Shown piece by piece: positions 53,277-61,649 of a stretch of DNA of 64,000 nucleotides. The DNA lies in NCBI RefSeq assembly GCF_036186745.1, contig NZ_CP108086.1, forward strand, positions 2,294,001 through 2,358,000, written 5' to 3'. The first letter of the stretch is position 1; each line of letters begins with the position of its first letter. The translations under genes were made by a program, and so were the position numbers. The stretch is from Microbispora hainanensis (lineage in GTDB: Bacteria; Actinomycetota; Actinomycetes; Streptosporangiales; Streptosporangiaceae). Below the pieces are notes generated by a model that worked only from the letters and a program-made list of their open reading frames with translations, was not told the origin of the DNA and made no database searches.

Positions 53277-53825
53277 TCAGCCTGCGTCCGGGACGTAGCT
53301 CAGGTTGAGCACGCCGGTCGTGAACGTCTCCGACTTCACGAGCTTCAGCTTGTGAGTCGGGGTGTCCTCGAACAGCCGCTGCCCCCGGCCGACGACGATC
53401 GGGTGGACGAGCAGGTTCAGCTCGTCGAGCAGCCCGTTGGCGAGAAGCCACCGCACGGTCGTCGCGCTGCCCGACATCTGCAGGTCGCCGCCCTGGATCC
53501 GCTCCTTGAGCTCGCGCAGGCGGGCGGCGACGTCGCCGTCGACGACGGTGGTGTTGTTCCAGTCCGCCTTCTCCAGGGTGGTCGACACGACGTACTTGGG
53601 TGCGCTGTTGAAGGCCGCGGCGATCTCCGGGTCCTGGTCCGTCGTCGTCCAGTAGGCGGACCACTCGTCGTAGAGCCTGCGGCCCATCAGCATCCCGGCC
53701 GAGGTCTGCATGCCCGCCTGGATCACGGCGCCCATCTCGTCGTTCCAGTAGGGGAAGTGCCACTGGTCGGGCGACTCGACGACGCCGTCGAGCGAGATGA
53801 AGAAGTTGGCGACGATCCTGGCCAT
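53277..53825 (-). CDS. Dihydrofolate-reductase-fold (RibD-C-like) protein
   Basis: 182 residues from ATG at 53825. N-terminus IVANFFISLDGVVESPDQWH, then MLMGRRLYDEWSAYW, YVVSTTLEKADWNNTTVVDG and GSATTVRWLLANGLLDELNL. This is the YyaP/RibD C-terminal group, an NADPH-binding reductase of unknown substrate. A close paralogue lies at 54529-55092 with a Nudix gene between. Confidence 0.9.
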   Translation of the reverse strand: MARIVANFFISLDGVVESPDQWHFPYWNDEMGAVIQAGMQTSAGMLMGRRLYDEWSAYWTTTDQDPEIAAAFNSAPKYVVSTTLEKADWNNTTVVDGDVAARLRELKERIQGGDLQMSGSATTVRWLLANGLLDELNLLVHPIVVGRGQRLFEDTPTHKLKLVKSETFTTGVLNLSYVPDAG

Positions 53826-53920
53826 GTGCTCCGCTCCTCTGGTCGTATGACGGTGGCTGCGGAGCGACACTAGGCGGGCACGCCCGCGCGGTTCTTGTAC
53901 GGAAACGACATGGCCCGCGG

Positions 53921-54460
53921 CTACGGCCGGCGCAGCCGCCACAGCAGGTAGGCGGCGACGGACGACGAGTCGCTGACGACGCCATCGAGGATCATCTGCT
54001 CGAACTCGGTGTGATGCACCCACCGCTGGCGCATGTCCTGCTCCGTGTGCTCGCGCCGGGGTTCGCCCTTGGTGAGGCCGGTGGCCACGTAGACGTGCAG
54101 CCCCTGGTCGGTCATCCCGTGGGCGCTGTCCATGCGTCCCAGGTAGCGCATCCGGTCGGCCCGGAGCCCGGTCTCCTCCACCAGCTCGCGCCGGGCCTCG
54201 GCCTCACGGTCGTCGGCCTCGGCGCCGCCCTGCGGGAAGCTCCACGAGCGGCGGCCGATCGGATAGCGGTATTCCTCCACGATGTGGAAGCCGTCGCCCT
54301 CCTCCGGCACGATCAGCACGAAGTCGGGCCTGACCACATATCCGTACAGGCCGGGAGAGCCGTCGGGGTGCTCGATCGCGTCCTCGCGGACCGTCATCCA
54401 CGGGTTGCTGTAGACGACGCGGGAGGACACCTGCCGGATCACGGGCTGCGCTTCGGTCAC
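53921..54460 (-). CDS. Nudix hydrolase
   Basis: 179 residues from GTG at 54460. The Nudix box spans GGAEADDREAEARRELVEE and TGLRA, matching G-x5-E-x7-R-E-U-x-E-E-x-G-U exactly, so Mg-dependent cleavage of a nucleoside diphosphate linkage is expected. It has an ADP-ribose/ADP-sugar pyrophosphatase-like N-terminal sheet (VVRPDFVLIVPEEGDGFHIV). Sits between two DHFR-fold paralogues. Confidence 0.93.
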   Translation of the reverse strand: MTEAQPVIRQVSSRVVYSNPWMTVREDAIEHPDGSPGLYGYVVRPDFVLIVPEEGDGFHIVEEYRYPIGRRSWSFPQGGAEADDREAEARRELVEETGLRADRMRYLGRMDSAHGMTDQGLHVYVATGLTKGEPRREHTEQDMRQRWVHHTEFEQMILDGVVSDSSSVAAYLLWRLRRP

Positions 54461-54528
54461 GTGGCCGGATCCTACCCACGCCCGGGGCCGTACGTCCGTG
54501 CGCGCTCGGCCCGGCGGTCACTTCTCCG

Positions 54529-55092
54529 TCACTTCTCCGTGGTCTGGTCGGCGGCGGGCCGGTAGGCGACGGACAGCACGCCGGTCGGGAAGGTCTCCGA
54601 GGACGCGAGCGTCATCGGGATCTCCAGGCCCTCCTCGAACAGGTGCTGGCCCTTGCCCACGACGATCGGGTGGACCAGCAGCCGGAGCTCGTCGAGCAGG
54701 TTGTGGCGCATCAGCGAGCGGACGAGGTTGGTGCTGCCGCTGATGCCGATCGTCCTGCCGGGCTGCCGCTTCAGCTTGGTGATCTCCTCGGCGAAGTCGC
54801 CGGTGACGAGGGCGGAGTTGTGCCATTCGACCGTGTCGAGGGTCGTGGAGACGACGTACTTGGGGACGTTGTTGATGAAGTCGGCGAAGGGGTCGTCTTC
54901 GCCGGCCTTGCCGGGCCAGTAGGCCGCCCAGCTCTCGTACATGACCCGGCCCATCATCATCGCGTCCGACTCGGACATCAGCGCGCCGACGGCCGCGCCC
55001 ATCTCCTCGCTGAAGTAGGGGAAGTGCCACTGGTCGGGCGCCTCGACGACGCCGTCGAGGGACATGAAGAAGCTGGCGACGATCTTGCGCAT
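54529..55092 (-). CDS. Dihydrofolate-reductase-fold (RibD-C-like) protein, paralogue
   Basis: 187 residues from ATG at 55092. IVASFFMSLDGVVEAPDQWH, MMMGRVMYESWAAYW, YVVSTTLDTVEWHNSALVTG, GSTNLVRSLMRHNLLDELRL: closely parallel to the protein at 53277-53825 throughout. Probably arose by duplication. Substrate unknown. Confidence 0.9.
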   Translation of the reverse strand: MRKIVASFFMSLDGVVEAPDQWHFPYFSEEMGAAVGALMSESDAMMMGRVMYESWAAYWPGKAGEDDPFADFINNVPKYVVSTTLDTVEWHNSALVTGDFAEEITKLKRQPGRTIGISGSTNLVRSLMRHNLLDELRLLVHPIVVGKGQHLFEEGLEIPMTLASSETFPTGVLSVAYRPAADQTTEK

Positions 55093-55257
55093 CTGGGTCT
55101 CCTCGGTCTCGCGCTTGCGTGACCCCAGACTCGCAGCCGACCACTTCTACTGTCAAGACAATTCTTTTTGTCGGTGGTGCGGCGGACGCCGGGCGGGATA
55201 TGCCCCTGCCGATATCCCGCCTGGTGATCCGCCCGCTCGCCCTGAGGAGGACGACGG

Positions 55258-55476
55258 GCGCACGTCAGGGCCGTCGCCGTCAGCCCGGACGGCGGGACGG
55301 TCGCCACGGCGGGCGCCGACCGCACCGTGAAGCTCTGGGACACGCGCACCTGGGCGTCGTACGCCACGCCGACCGGGCACACCGCACCGGTGCAGGCTCT
55401 CGCGTTCAGCAGGGACGGGCGTTCGCTCGCGTCCGCGGGAGACGACCGCACGATCATGGTTCGGCGCACCTGCTGA
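55258..55476 (+). pseudogene. WD40-repeat protein C-terminal fragment
   Basis: A 72-codon frame with no start codon reads AHVRAVAVSPDGGTVATAGA, then DRTVKLWDTRTW, GHTAPVQALAFSRDGRSLAS and AGDDRTIMVRRTC followed by TGA. It encodes almost two WD40 blades with good G-H and W-D signatures. An in-frame TGA stands five codons upstream of the first blade and no earlier blades are found. It is the 3' relic of a larger beta-propeller gene. Confidence 0.82.
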
Positions 55477-55520
55477 CCGCCATCGTCCGGTCTCCGCTCG
55501 CGTTTGCCAGACTGCCGGAC

Positions 55521-56204
55521 ATGACACGCCGGTCTTCCCTCGCCGATCTCCGCCGCAGGCTCGCGCACGTCCGCTGGATCGCCGGCGGCACGGGAGCCGG
55601 CAAGAGCACCGTCACCCAGGCCCTGGCCGAACGGCACGACGTGCACGTCTACGACGGCGACCGAGCCGAGCTCGGCTACGTCAAGAGGTGCGATCCGCGG
55701 CGGCAGCCCCACCTGTGGGCGTTGCTGCGAACGCCCACCGAGGACAGATGGGCGGGCCGCACCGCCGAGGAGATCTTCCACGCCATGCCCAGCCTGCACG
55801 GCGAGACCTTCGGGTTCGTCCTCGACGACCTGCTCGCCCTGCCCGCCGACCGGCCCGTCCTCGTCGACGACTTCCGCACGCTGCCGAGCGAGGTCGCGCC
55901 GCTGGTCACCCGGCCGCAGCAGGCCGTCTTCCTCCTGCCCGCGCCCGAGTTCCGGGCCCGTGCGCTGGGCGCCCGGTTCGCCGACCCCGCCCGGGCGCGG
56001 GCCAACTGGGGAGACGGTGACCACGCGGACGCCCTGGCCAAGCGGCTGGCCCGCGACCTGCTCTGGGACGAGGAGGTGCGACGCCAGGCCCGTGAGCTCG
56101 GGCTGCCGGTCGTGCACGTCGACGGCTCCCGGAGCGTCGCGGACCTGGCCGCGGACCTGGCCGCGGACCTGGCCGCGATGTTCCGGCTCGATCAGATCAC
56201 GTAG
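55521..56204 (+). CDS. P-loop ATPase/kinase-like protein
   Basis: 227 residues from ATG at 55521. Walker A WIAGGTGAGKSTVTQALAER at residue ~20, then HVYDGDRAELGYVKR and RPVLVDDFRTLP as the Walker B-like strand. It resembles AAA/zeta-toxin-like or shikimate-kinase-like small P-loop kinases, but the phosphate acceptor is unknown. The C-terminus contains ADLAADLAADLAAMF encoded by three 12-bp direct repeats (56139-56174). Confidence 0.75.
   Translation: MTRRSSLADLRRRLAHVRWIAGGTGAGKSTVTQALAERHDVHVYDGDRAELGYVKRCDPRRQPHLWALLRTPTEDRWAGRTAEEIFHAMPSLHGETFGFVLDDLLALPADRPVLVDDFRTLPSEVAPLVTRPQQAVFLLPAPEFRARALGARFADPARARANWGDGDHADALAKRLARDLLWDEEVRRQARELGLPVVHVDGSRSVADLAADLAADLAAMFRLDQIT
56139..56174 (+). 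repeat. Three 12-bp tandem repeats in a coding region
   Basis: Three perfect copies of GCGGACCTGGCC, encoding the ADLA repeats near the C-terminus of the P-loop protein. Confidence 0.85.
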
Positions 56205-56241
56205 GTCCGGGGAAGGCGACGTCGGAGAGCGGGCCCGCAGG

Positions 56242-57186
56242 TCAGCGCAGCGTCTCGCCGTCGGGCAGGGCCAGCGCGGGCAGCTCCGCCCGGGTGGGCA
56301 GCCCCTCCCAGTCTCCGGCGCAGGCCACGCTGGCGGCTCCCAGCAGGGTCGCCCGTTCGAGCCGGCCGTACGCGTCGAGCCCGTCGAGCCGCCCGGACAG
56401 ATATCCGGCGGTGAACGCGTCGCCCGCGCCGACGACGTCCACCACGGGCACCCGCCGAGCCGGGACGTCGAACGAGGTCCGCGCGTCGTGGTAGCTCGCG
56501 CCCGCCGCGCCGCGCTTGACGACGACCTCCTCCACACCGGCGTCCAGCAGGGCCGTCACACGCTCGCGTTCGCCGTCGCCGTCCGCCACGAGGCCGAGCT
56601 CGTCGTCGGACGCGATCAGCACCGTGACGTACGGCAGCAGCGGGCGCAGCGCCCGCGCGGCCGCCTCCCTGCTCCACAGCAGGCACCGGTGGTTGACGTC
56701 GAGGCTCACCCAGGCGCCCGCCGCGCGGGCGTGTCCGGCGGCGGCGGCGACGGCCTCCAGCGGCGCGGGCCCGAGCGCCGGCGTGATGCCGGTGAGGTGC
56801 AGGCCCGTCTGCCCGGCCTCGACGGCGGGGCGCACCTCGTCCCACGACAGCGTCGAGGCGGCCGAGTCCCTGCGGTAGTAGTGCACCCGGGCCCGGCCCC
56901 CGGCGGCCACGTCCCGCAGCAGCAGGCCGGTCGGGGCGTCCGTGCGCCGCACGACGTGGTCGGTCAGCACGCCCTCGGCCCGCAGCGTGCGCAGGACCAG
57001 CTCGCCGGGCTCGTCGTCGCCGAGCGCGCCGGCCCAGCGGGCCGTGTGCCCGAGGCGCGACAGGGCGATCGCGACGTTGGCCTCCGCGCCGGCGGTGGAC
57101 ATCCGCGAGTCGCCGCCGAGGCGCAGCGGCCCGGCGCAGCGGACCGTGACCATCGCCTCGCCGATCGTCAGGACGTCCGCCCTCAT
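56242..57186 (-). CDS. kdgK: PfkB-family sugar kinase, probable 2-dehydro-3-deoxygluconokinase
   Basis: 314 residues. Ribokinase/PfkB signatures: MSTAGAEANVAIALSRLGH (substrate region) and VVDVVGAGDAFTAGYLSGRL (anion hole and catalytic Asp). Phosphorylates KDG or KDGal to the 6-phosphate. The last gene of the aldonate operon; its ATG overlaps the aldolase stop as ATGA (57183-57186). Gene order with dehydratase and aldolase makes the KDG-type assignment likely. Confidence 0.85.
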   Translation of the reverse strand: MRADVLTIGEAMVTVRCAGPLRLGGDSRMSTAGAEANVAIALSRLGHTARWAGALGDDEPGELVLRTLRAEGVLTDHVVRRTDAPTGLLLRDVAAGGRARVHYYRRDSAASTLSWDEVRPAVEAGQTGLHLTGITPALGPAPLEAVAAAAGHARAAGAWVSLDVNHRCLLWSREAAARALRPLLPYVTVLIASDDELGLVADGDGERERVTALLDAGVEEVVVKRGAAGASYHDARTSFDVPARRVPVVDVVGAGDAFTAGYLSGRLDGLDAYGRLERATLLGAASVACAGDWEGLPTRAELPALALPDGETLR

Positions 57187-57827
57187 CGCGCGCCCACCAG
57201 GTCGAGCGCCGTTCTCACCCGGCGGCGCAGGCCGTCCAGGTCGCCGCCGCGCGGGGCGTCGCCGAGCAGCGGCGAGCCGAGCCCGACCGCGACGGCACCG
57301 GCCTCAAGATAGTCGCGCACGCTGTCGAGCCCGACGCCGCCGACCGGCACGAACGGCACGCGGGGGAACGGGTCCCGCAGCGCGCGCAGATAGGAGACCC
57401 CGCCCGTGGAAGCGGGGAAGAGCTTGACTGCGGCGGCGCCCCGCGCGGTCGCGGCGATGACCTCGGTGGGTGTCATCGCCCCGGCGAGCACGGGCATGCC
57501 GAGGCGCAGCGCCTCGTCCACCCCTTCGCCGAGGCCGGGGGTGACGGCGAACGTCGCGCCCGCGTCCCGGGCCGCGACGGCGTCGCGCGCGGTCAGCACG
57601 GTGCCCGCGCCGAGGTGCACGCCCGCGCCCAGGCTGGAGGCGGCCTGCCGGATGACCGACAGCGCGTCGGCGCCGCTGAGCGAGACCTCCATCAGGGTCA
57701 CGCCCTCCTCGGCGAGGACCTCGACGCTGCGCAGCGCCGCCGCCGGGTCGTCGCCGCGGACGATGGCCAGGAGCCGCCGGGTCGTGAGGAGATCGAGCAG
57801 ATCGTGTGGTTGCACGCCGGTCACCAT
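57183..57827 (-). CDS. eda: KDPG/KHG-type aldolase
   Basis: 214 residues, standard length. Class I aldolase: E47 in GVTLMEVSLSG and the Schiff-base K135 in AAAVKLFPAS; the phosphate loop is FVPVGGVGLDSV. Cleaves 2-keto-3-deoxy-6-phospho-aldonates to pyruvate and glyceraldehyde-3-phosphate. Overlaps the dehydratase gene by 7 bp and the kinase gene by 4 bp. Confidence 0.92.
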   Translation of the reverse strand: MVTGVQPHDLLDLLTTRRLLAIVRGDDPAAALRSVEVLAEEGVTLMEVSLSGADALSVIRQAASSLGAGVHLGAGTVLTARDAVAARDAGATFAVTPGLGEGVDEALRLGMPVLAGAMTPTEVIAATARGAAAVKLFPASTGGVSYLRALRDPFPRVPFVPVGGVGLDSVRDYLEAGAVAVGLGSPLLGDAPRGGDLDGLRRRVRTALDLVGAR

Positions 57828-58966
57828 TCTGCGAAGGAGTGGTCGGGGTAGCGCCAGACCGGGGAGCGCCAGGCGTGACCCCGCTTGTCGGCCTCACGTA
57901 CGGCCGCCTCGTCGACCACGATGCCGAGGCCCGGCCCGGTCGGCCGGGAGAGGCGGCCCTCGCTGAACGCGAAGACGGACGGATCGACCAGGTAGTCGAG
58001 CAGTTCGTTGCCGTCGTTGTAGTGGATGCCGATGCTCTGTTCCTGGATCAGGAAGTTGGGGGTCGCGAACGCCACCTGGAGGCTGGAGGCCAGGGAGATC
58101 GGTCCCAGCGGGCAGTGGGGCGCGAGCAGCGCGCCGAACACCTCGGCCTGGGCGGCGATGCGGCGGACCTCCGAGATGCCGCCGGCGTGGGACAGGTCGG
58201 GCTGCGCCACGGCGACGCCCGCCTGGAAGGCCGGCAGGAAGTCCCAGCGGGAGTAGAGCCGCTCGCCCAGGGCGATGGGGATGTTCGACGCCTCCACGAG
58301 GCTGCGCACCTGGGGCAGCGACTCCGGCACGACCGGTTCCTCGACGAACAGGGGCGTGAGCGGTTCGAGCAGCGGCAGCAGCCGCCGGGCGTTCGGATAG
58401 GAGACCCGGCCGTGGAAGTCGACCGCGATGTCGCGGCCCGGGCCGAGCACCTCGCGGACCGCCGTGACGCGCGCGATGACCTCGTCGATCTCGCCCGGGC
58501 CCGCGATGGGGGACATGCGGCCGCTGGCGTTCATCTTCACCGCGGTGAAGCCCGCCTCCACCTGACGCCGGGCCTCCTCCTCGATCTCGCCGGGCTCGTC
58601 GCCGCCGATCCAGGCGTACGCCCGGACGTGGTCGCGTACGGGACCGCCGAGCAGCTCGTGGACGGGAACGCCGCGCGCCTTGCCGGCGATGTCCCACAGG
58701 GCCTGGTCGAGACCGGCGACGGCGCTGGCGAGCACCGGCCCGCCGCGGTAGAAGCCGCCCTTGGTCATGACCTGCCAGTGGTCCTCGATGCGCAGCGGGT
58801 CGGCGCCGATGAGCAGCTCGGCGATCTCGCCGACCGCCGCCCTGACCGAGCCGGCCCGCCCCTCGACGACGGGCTCGCCCCAGCCGACGTGTCCCTCGTC
58901 GGTCTCGACCCGGCAGAACAGCCACCGGGGCGGCACCAGGAACGTTTCGATGCGCGTGATCTTCAC
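57821..58966 (-). CDS. dgoD: Galactonate dehydratase-like enzyme (mandelate racemase/enolase superfamily)
   Basis: 381 residues, as D-galactonate dehydratases. MKITRIETFLVPPRWLFCRV, WGEPVVEGRAGSV, the metal ligands in GRDIAVDFHGRVS (D), FVEEPVVPE (E) and ALGERLYSRWDF (E), and a late His region LLAPHCPLGPI. Dehydrates an aldonate to the 2-keto-3-deoxy acid; galactonate is the best guess, but gluconate, arabinonate or others in the family are possible. Confidence 0.88.
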   Translation of the reverse strand: MKITRIETFLVPPRWLFCRVETDEGHVGWGEPVVEGRAGSVRAAVGEIAELLIGADPLRIEDHWQVMTKGGFYRGGPVLASAVAGLDQALWDIAGKARGVPVHELLGGPVRDHVRAYAWIGGDEPGEIEEEARRQVEAGFTAVKMNASGRMSPIAGPGEIDEVIARVTAVREVLGPGRDIAVDFHGRVSYPNARRLLPLLEPLTPLFVEEPVVPESLPQVRSLVEASNIPIALGERLYSRWDFLPAFQAGVAVAQPDLSHAGGISEVRRIAAQAEVFGALLAPHCPLGPISLASSLQVAFATPNFLIQEQSIGIHYNDGNELLDYLVDPSVFAFSEGRLSRPTGPGLGIVVDEAAVREADKRGHAWRSPVWRYPDHSFAEW

Positions 58967-59667
58967 CGGTCTCCCTGGAGGCGGGCCGCGCGGTCGACGT
59001 CGGCCATGGACTTGTCGAGCAGCGCGAGCGCGCAGGTTCTGGCGGCCTCGCCGTCCCCCGCCCGGATGGCGTCGAGCAGGGCCCGGTGGCTCGGCACCGG
59101 GTCGTCGGTGGTGACGACGTCGTGGACGATGCGGTCGCGTTCGGCGAGCACCGACTCGATGACGACCTCCATGCGGACCAGGAGCTCGTTGCCCGTCGCG
59201 GCCAGGACGGCGCGGTGGAAACGCAGGTCGGCGGAGGCCGCCTCGGCCGGTGTCGTGGCCGCGGTCATGTCCTCAAGGGCCGCTTCGAGCTCGGCGAGGT
59301 CGGCGTCGGTGCGCCGGCCGGCGGCCAGCGCGGCTGCGGCCGGTTCGAACATCTGCCGCACCTCGGCGAGCTGCCCGAGCATCTCGCTGCCCCGGTTCTC
59401 GAACTCCCAGCTGATCACGTCGGGATCGAGCAGGTTCCACTCGCTGCGGGGGCGCACCACCGTGCCCCGCTTCTGCCGCGAGTCGACCAGGCCCTTGCCG
59501 GCCAGCACCTTCAGCGCTTCACGCACCACGGTGCGGGACACCTGCAGCTCGGCCTCCAGCTCGACCAGGTCGATGCGCCCGTTCTCGGCGAACTGCCCGG
59601 TGACGAGGCGGCGGCCGATGATCTCGACGACCTGGCCGTGGATGCCACGCCCTTTGTAGGTGCTCAT
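58963..59667 (-). CDS. FadR-subfamily GntR regulator of the aldonate operon
   Basis: 234 residues. wHTH: IHGQVVEIIGRRLVTGQFAE, ELEAELQVSRTVVREALKVL, AGKGLVDSRQKRGTVVRP. FCD domain with DLRFHRAVLAATGNELLVRM. Its stop overlaps the dehydratase start. Second gene of the operon, 18 bp after the SDR gene. It resembles DgoR/UxuR-type repressors responding to an aldonate or its keto product. Confidence 0.9.
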   Translation of the reverse strand: MSTYKGRGIHGQVVEIIGRRLVTGQFAENGRIDLVELEAELQVSRTVVREALKVLAGKGLVDSRQKRGTVVRPRSEWNLLDPDVISWEFENRGSEMLGQLAEVRQMFEPAAAALAAGRRTDADLAELEAALEDMTAATTPAEAASADLRFHRAVLAATGNELLVRMEVVIESVLAERDRIVHDVVTTDDPVPSHRALLDAIRAGDGEAARTCALALLDKSMADVDRAARLQGDR

Positions 59668-59685
59668 GCTCTGCGGTCATACCTC

Positions 59686-60450
59686 TCAGGAGGAGTTCTT
59701 CGTCGCGCTCCAGCCGCCGTCGACGACGAGGGTGGTGGCGGTGATGTAGGACGCCTCGTCCGACAGCAGGAAGGCGATCGCCGCGGCGACCTCGGCGGGG
59801 TCGCCGAACCGCTTGGCGATGGTGGCCTCCACGCTCAGGCGCCGGTCCTCCTCCGCCACGCGGTCCCACGCGGGGGACATGATCGGCCCGGGCAGCACGG
59901 TGTTGACGCGCACGTCGGGGCCGTAGTCCACCGCGAGCTGGCGGCCGAGACCCACCAGCGCCGCCTTCGTCGCCGCGTACGCCGGGTGGCCGGGCAGGCC
60001 GACGAGGGCGTGCACCGACGAGACGAGGACGACCGCCCCCGACGTCGCCCGCAGATCCTCGTGTAGCGTGCGAAAGGCCAGGTAGGAGGCGGTGAGGTTC
60101 ACTTCCAGCTGGCGGTTCCACGATGCCGCGCCCAGGTCGTGGACAGGTCTGACGTCCACGACGTAGGCGTTGCTGACGAGCTGCCGCACCGGGCCGAACT
60201 CCCGGTGGGCGACGCGGCGGAGCTCCCCCCACGCGCTCTCGTCGCTGACGTCCATGCGCACGAATCTTGCCGTGCCGCCCGCCTCGACGACAGCCGCGGC
60301 GACCTCCTCCCCCGCCGGGGAGATGTCGCACAGCAGGACGGGCATGCCCGTCGCGCCGAGGCGCCTGGCGGTAGCCGCGCCGATGCCGGAGGCGGCGCCG
60401 GTCACGACCGCGCAGCATCCGGCCTCCGTGGAAGGTCCGGGGAGGTTCAC
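59686..60450 (-). CDS. Short-chain dehydrogenase/reductase
   Basis: 254 residues from GTG at 60450. Cofactor motif VTGAASGIGAATARRLG, NAYVVDVRP in place of NNAG, and the catalytic S, Y and K in VVLVSSVHALVGLPGHPAYA followed by ATKAALVG. Oxidises or reduces a sugar hydroxyl, probably at the entry step of the pathway. First gene of the leftward catabolic operon. Confidence 0.92.
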   Translation of the reverse strand: MNLPGPSTEAGCCAVVTGAASGIGAATARRLGATGMPVLLCDISPAGEEVAAAVVEAGGTARFVRMDVSDESAWGELRRVAHREFGPVRQLVSNAYVVDVRPVHDLGAASWNRQLEVNLTASYLAFRTLHEDLRATSGAVVLVSSVHALVGLPGHPAYAATKAALVGLGRQLAVDYGPDVRVNTVLPGPIMSPAWDRVAEEDRRLSVEATIAKRFGDPAEVAAAIAFLLSDEASYITATTLVVDGGWSATKNSS

Positions 60451-60459
60451 ACCGTCACT

Positions 60460-60500
60460 CTACGATAAGTGTTTTTTTATGACAATTTATTGACAGGCAC
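60460..60500. promoter_or_regulatory. A+T-rich divergent promoter region
   Basis: Between the SDR gene and the ABC binding-protein gene lies a conspicuous A+T-rich stretch with direct repeats TATGACAAT (60478-60486) and TATTGACAG (60488-60496). Position suggests the shared promoter and FadR-type regulator site. Confidence 0.5.
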
Positions 60501-60588
60501 GTTACGACCGCCTCATCATCTGGACGTGGCGCAGCGCGCCCTACCCGGTGGCGTCGCCAACCGAAGACAGACTCATGGGAGGCCATTC

Positions 60589-61602
60589 GTGGCATCAGTT
60601 CGACTCACGGCGATGCGCTGCATCGCTCTGCTGGCCGTCGGCGCCGTGCTCGCCGCCTGCGGTCAGTCCGCCGGTTCCGGCGGCGCATCGGGCGGGAAAC
60701 AACAGCTCCGCGTCGGGGTGATCTACCTGGACTCGCAGGGCTTCTACGCCGGCGTGAAGAAGGGCATCGAGACCGCCGCCGCCCAGGACTCCGAGCTCAA
60801 ACTGCTGGGCAACAACGCGCAGGGTGACGCGGCCAAGGAGTCCTCGTTCATGTCGACCCTGGTCGCCTCCAACGTGGACGCGATCATCACCTCGGCCGTC
60901 TCCGCCACGGCGTCCACCCCGGCGATCGCGGCGGCGAGCAAGGCCGGCATTCCGGTCGTCTGCTACAACACCTGCATCAACGACGCGGACGCCAAGAAGT
61001 ACGTGTGGGGCTACGTCCTGTCCGATCCGTACGTCTTCGGCAAGAAGCTGGGTGAGCAGGCCGGGAAGTACTTCACCTCCCAGAAGATCGACAAGCCGAA
61101 GATCGCCATCCTCAACTGCGACTTCGTCGAGGTCTGCAAGGAGCGCAAGCGCGGCTTCAAGGACGGCCTGGCCGAGTCGGTGCCCGGCGCCCAGTACGTC
61201 GCCGACCAGGAGGGCGCGGTCGTCGACAAGGCCACCCCGGTCGCCGAGAACATCATCACCGCCAACCCCGAGCTCGACGCGTTCTACGCCGTGGCGGGCG
61301 GCGGCACCCTGGCCGGCATCAAGGCCGTCACCACCCGCTCCCGCGTGGGCAAGACCGTCGTCTTCGGCAGCGACATGACCGTCGACATCGCCAAGGCCCT
61401 GGTCGACGGCAGCATCCTCAAGGCCGAGATCGACGTCCCCGCGCAGACCGTGGGCAAGCTCGCGTACGAGGCCGCACGCAAGGCGTCGAGCGGCGCCAAG
61501 AACGACTCGTTCGTCATCCCGGTCGACCCGATCCTCTACACCGCCGACGACAAGGCCACCAACGAGAAGTGGCTGACCGAGCACGCCGACGGCATCCCGT
61601 AA
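60589..61602 (+). CDS. Sugar-binding lipoprotein of a ribose-type ABC importer
   Basis: 337 residues from GTG at 60589 with GGGAGG before it. Signal peptide with lipobox (ALLAVGAVLAACGQ). Periplasmic-binding-protein type I fold (RVGVIYLDSQGFYAGVKKGI, DAIITSAVSATASTPAIAAA, GKTVVFGSDMTVDIAKALVD). First gene of an importer divergent from the aldonate operon, so likely to bring in the substrate or its precursor. Confidence 0.93.
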   Translation: MASVRLTAMRCIALLAVGAVLAACGQSAGSGGASGGKQQLRVGVIYLDSQGFYAGVKKGIETAAAQDSELKLLGNNAQGDAAKESSFMSTLVASNVDAIITSAVSATASTPAIAAASKAGIPVVCYNTCINDADAKKYVWGYVLSDPYVFGKKLGEQAGKYFTSQKIDKPKIAILNCDFVEVCKERKRGFKDGLAESVPGAQYVADQEGAVVDKATPVAENIITANPELDAFYAVAGGGTLAGIKAVTTRSRVGKTVVFGSDMTVDIAKALVDGSILKAEIDVPAQTVGKLAYEAARKASSGAKNDSFVIPVDPILYTADDKATNEKWLTEHADGIP

Positions 61603-61649
61603 ACCGTCCAGGCGACTCGTCCCCATTGAAGGCTCCCAGGAAGGCTCCC

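Noticed and set aside
57806..59659. A 617-codon rightward frame
   Set aside because: It is antisense to the dehydratase and regulator genes, which have full catalytic or DNA-binding motifs.
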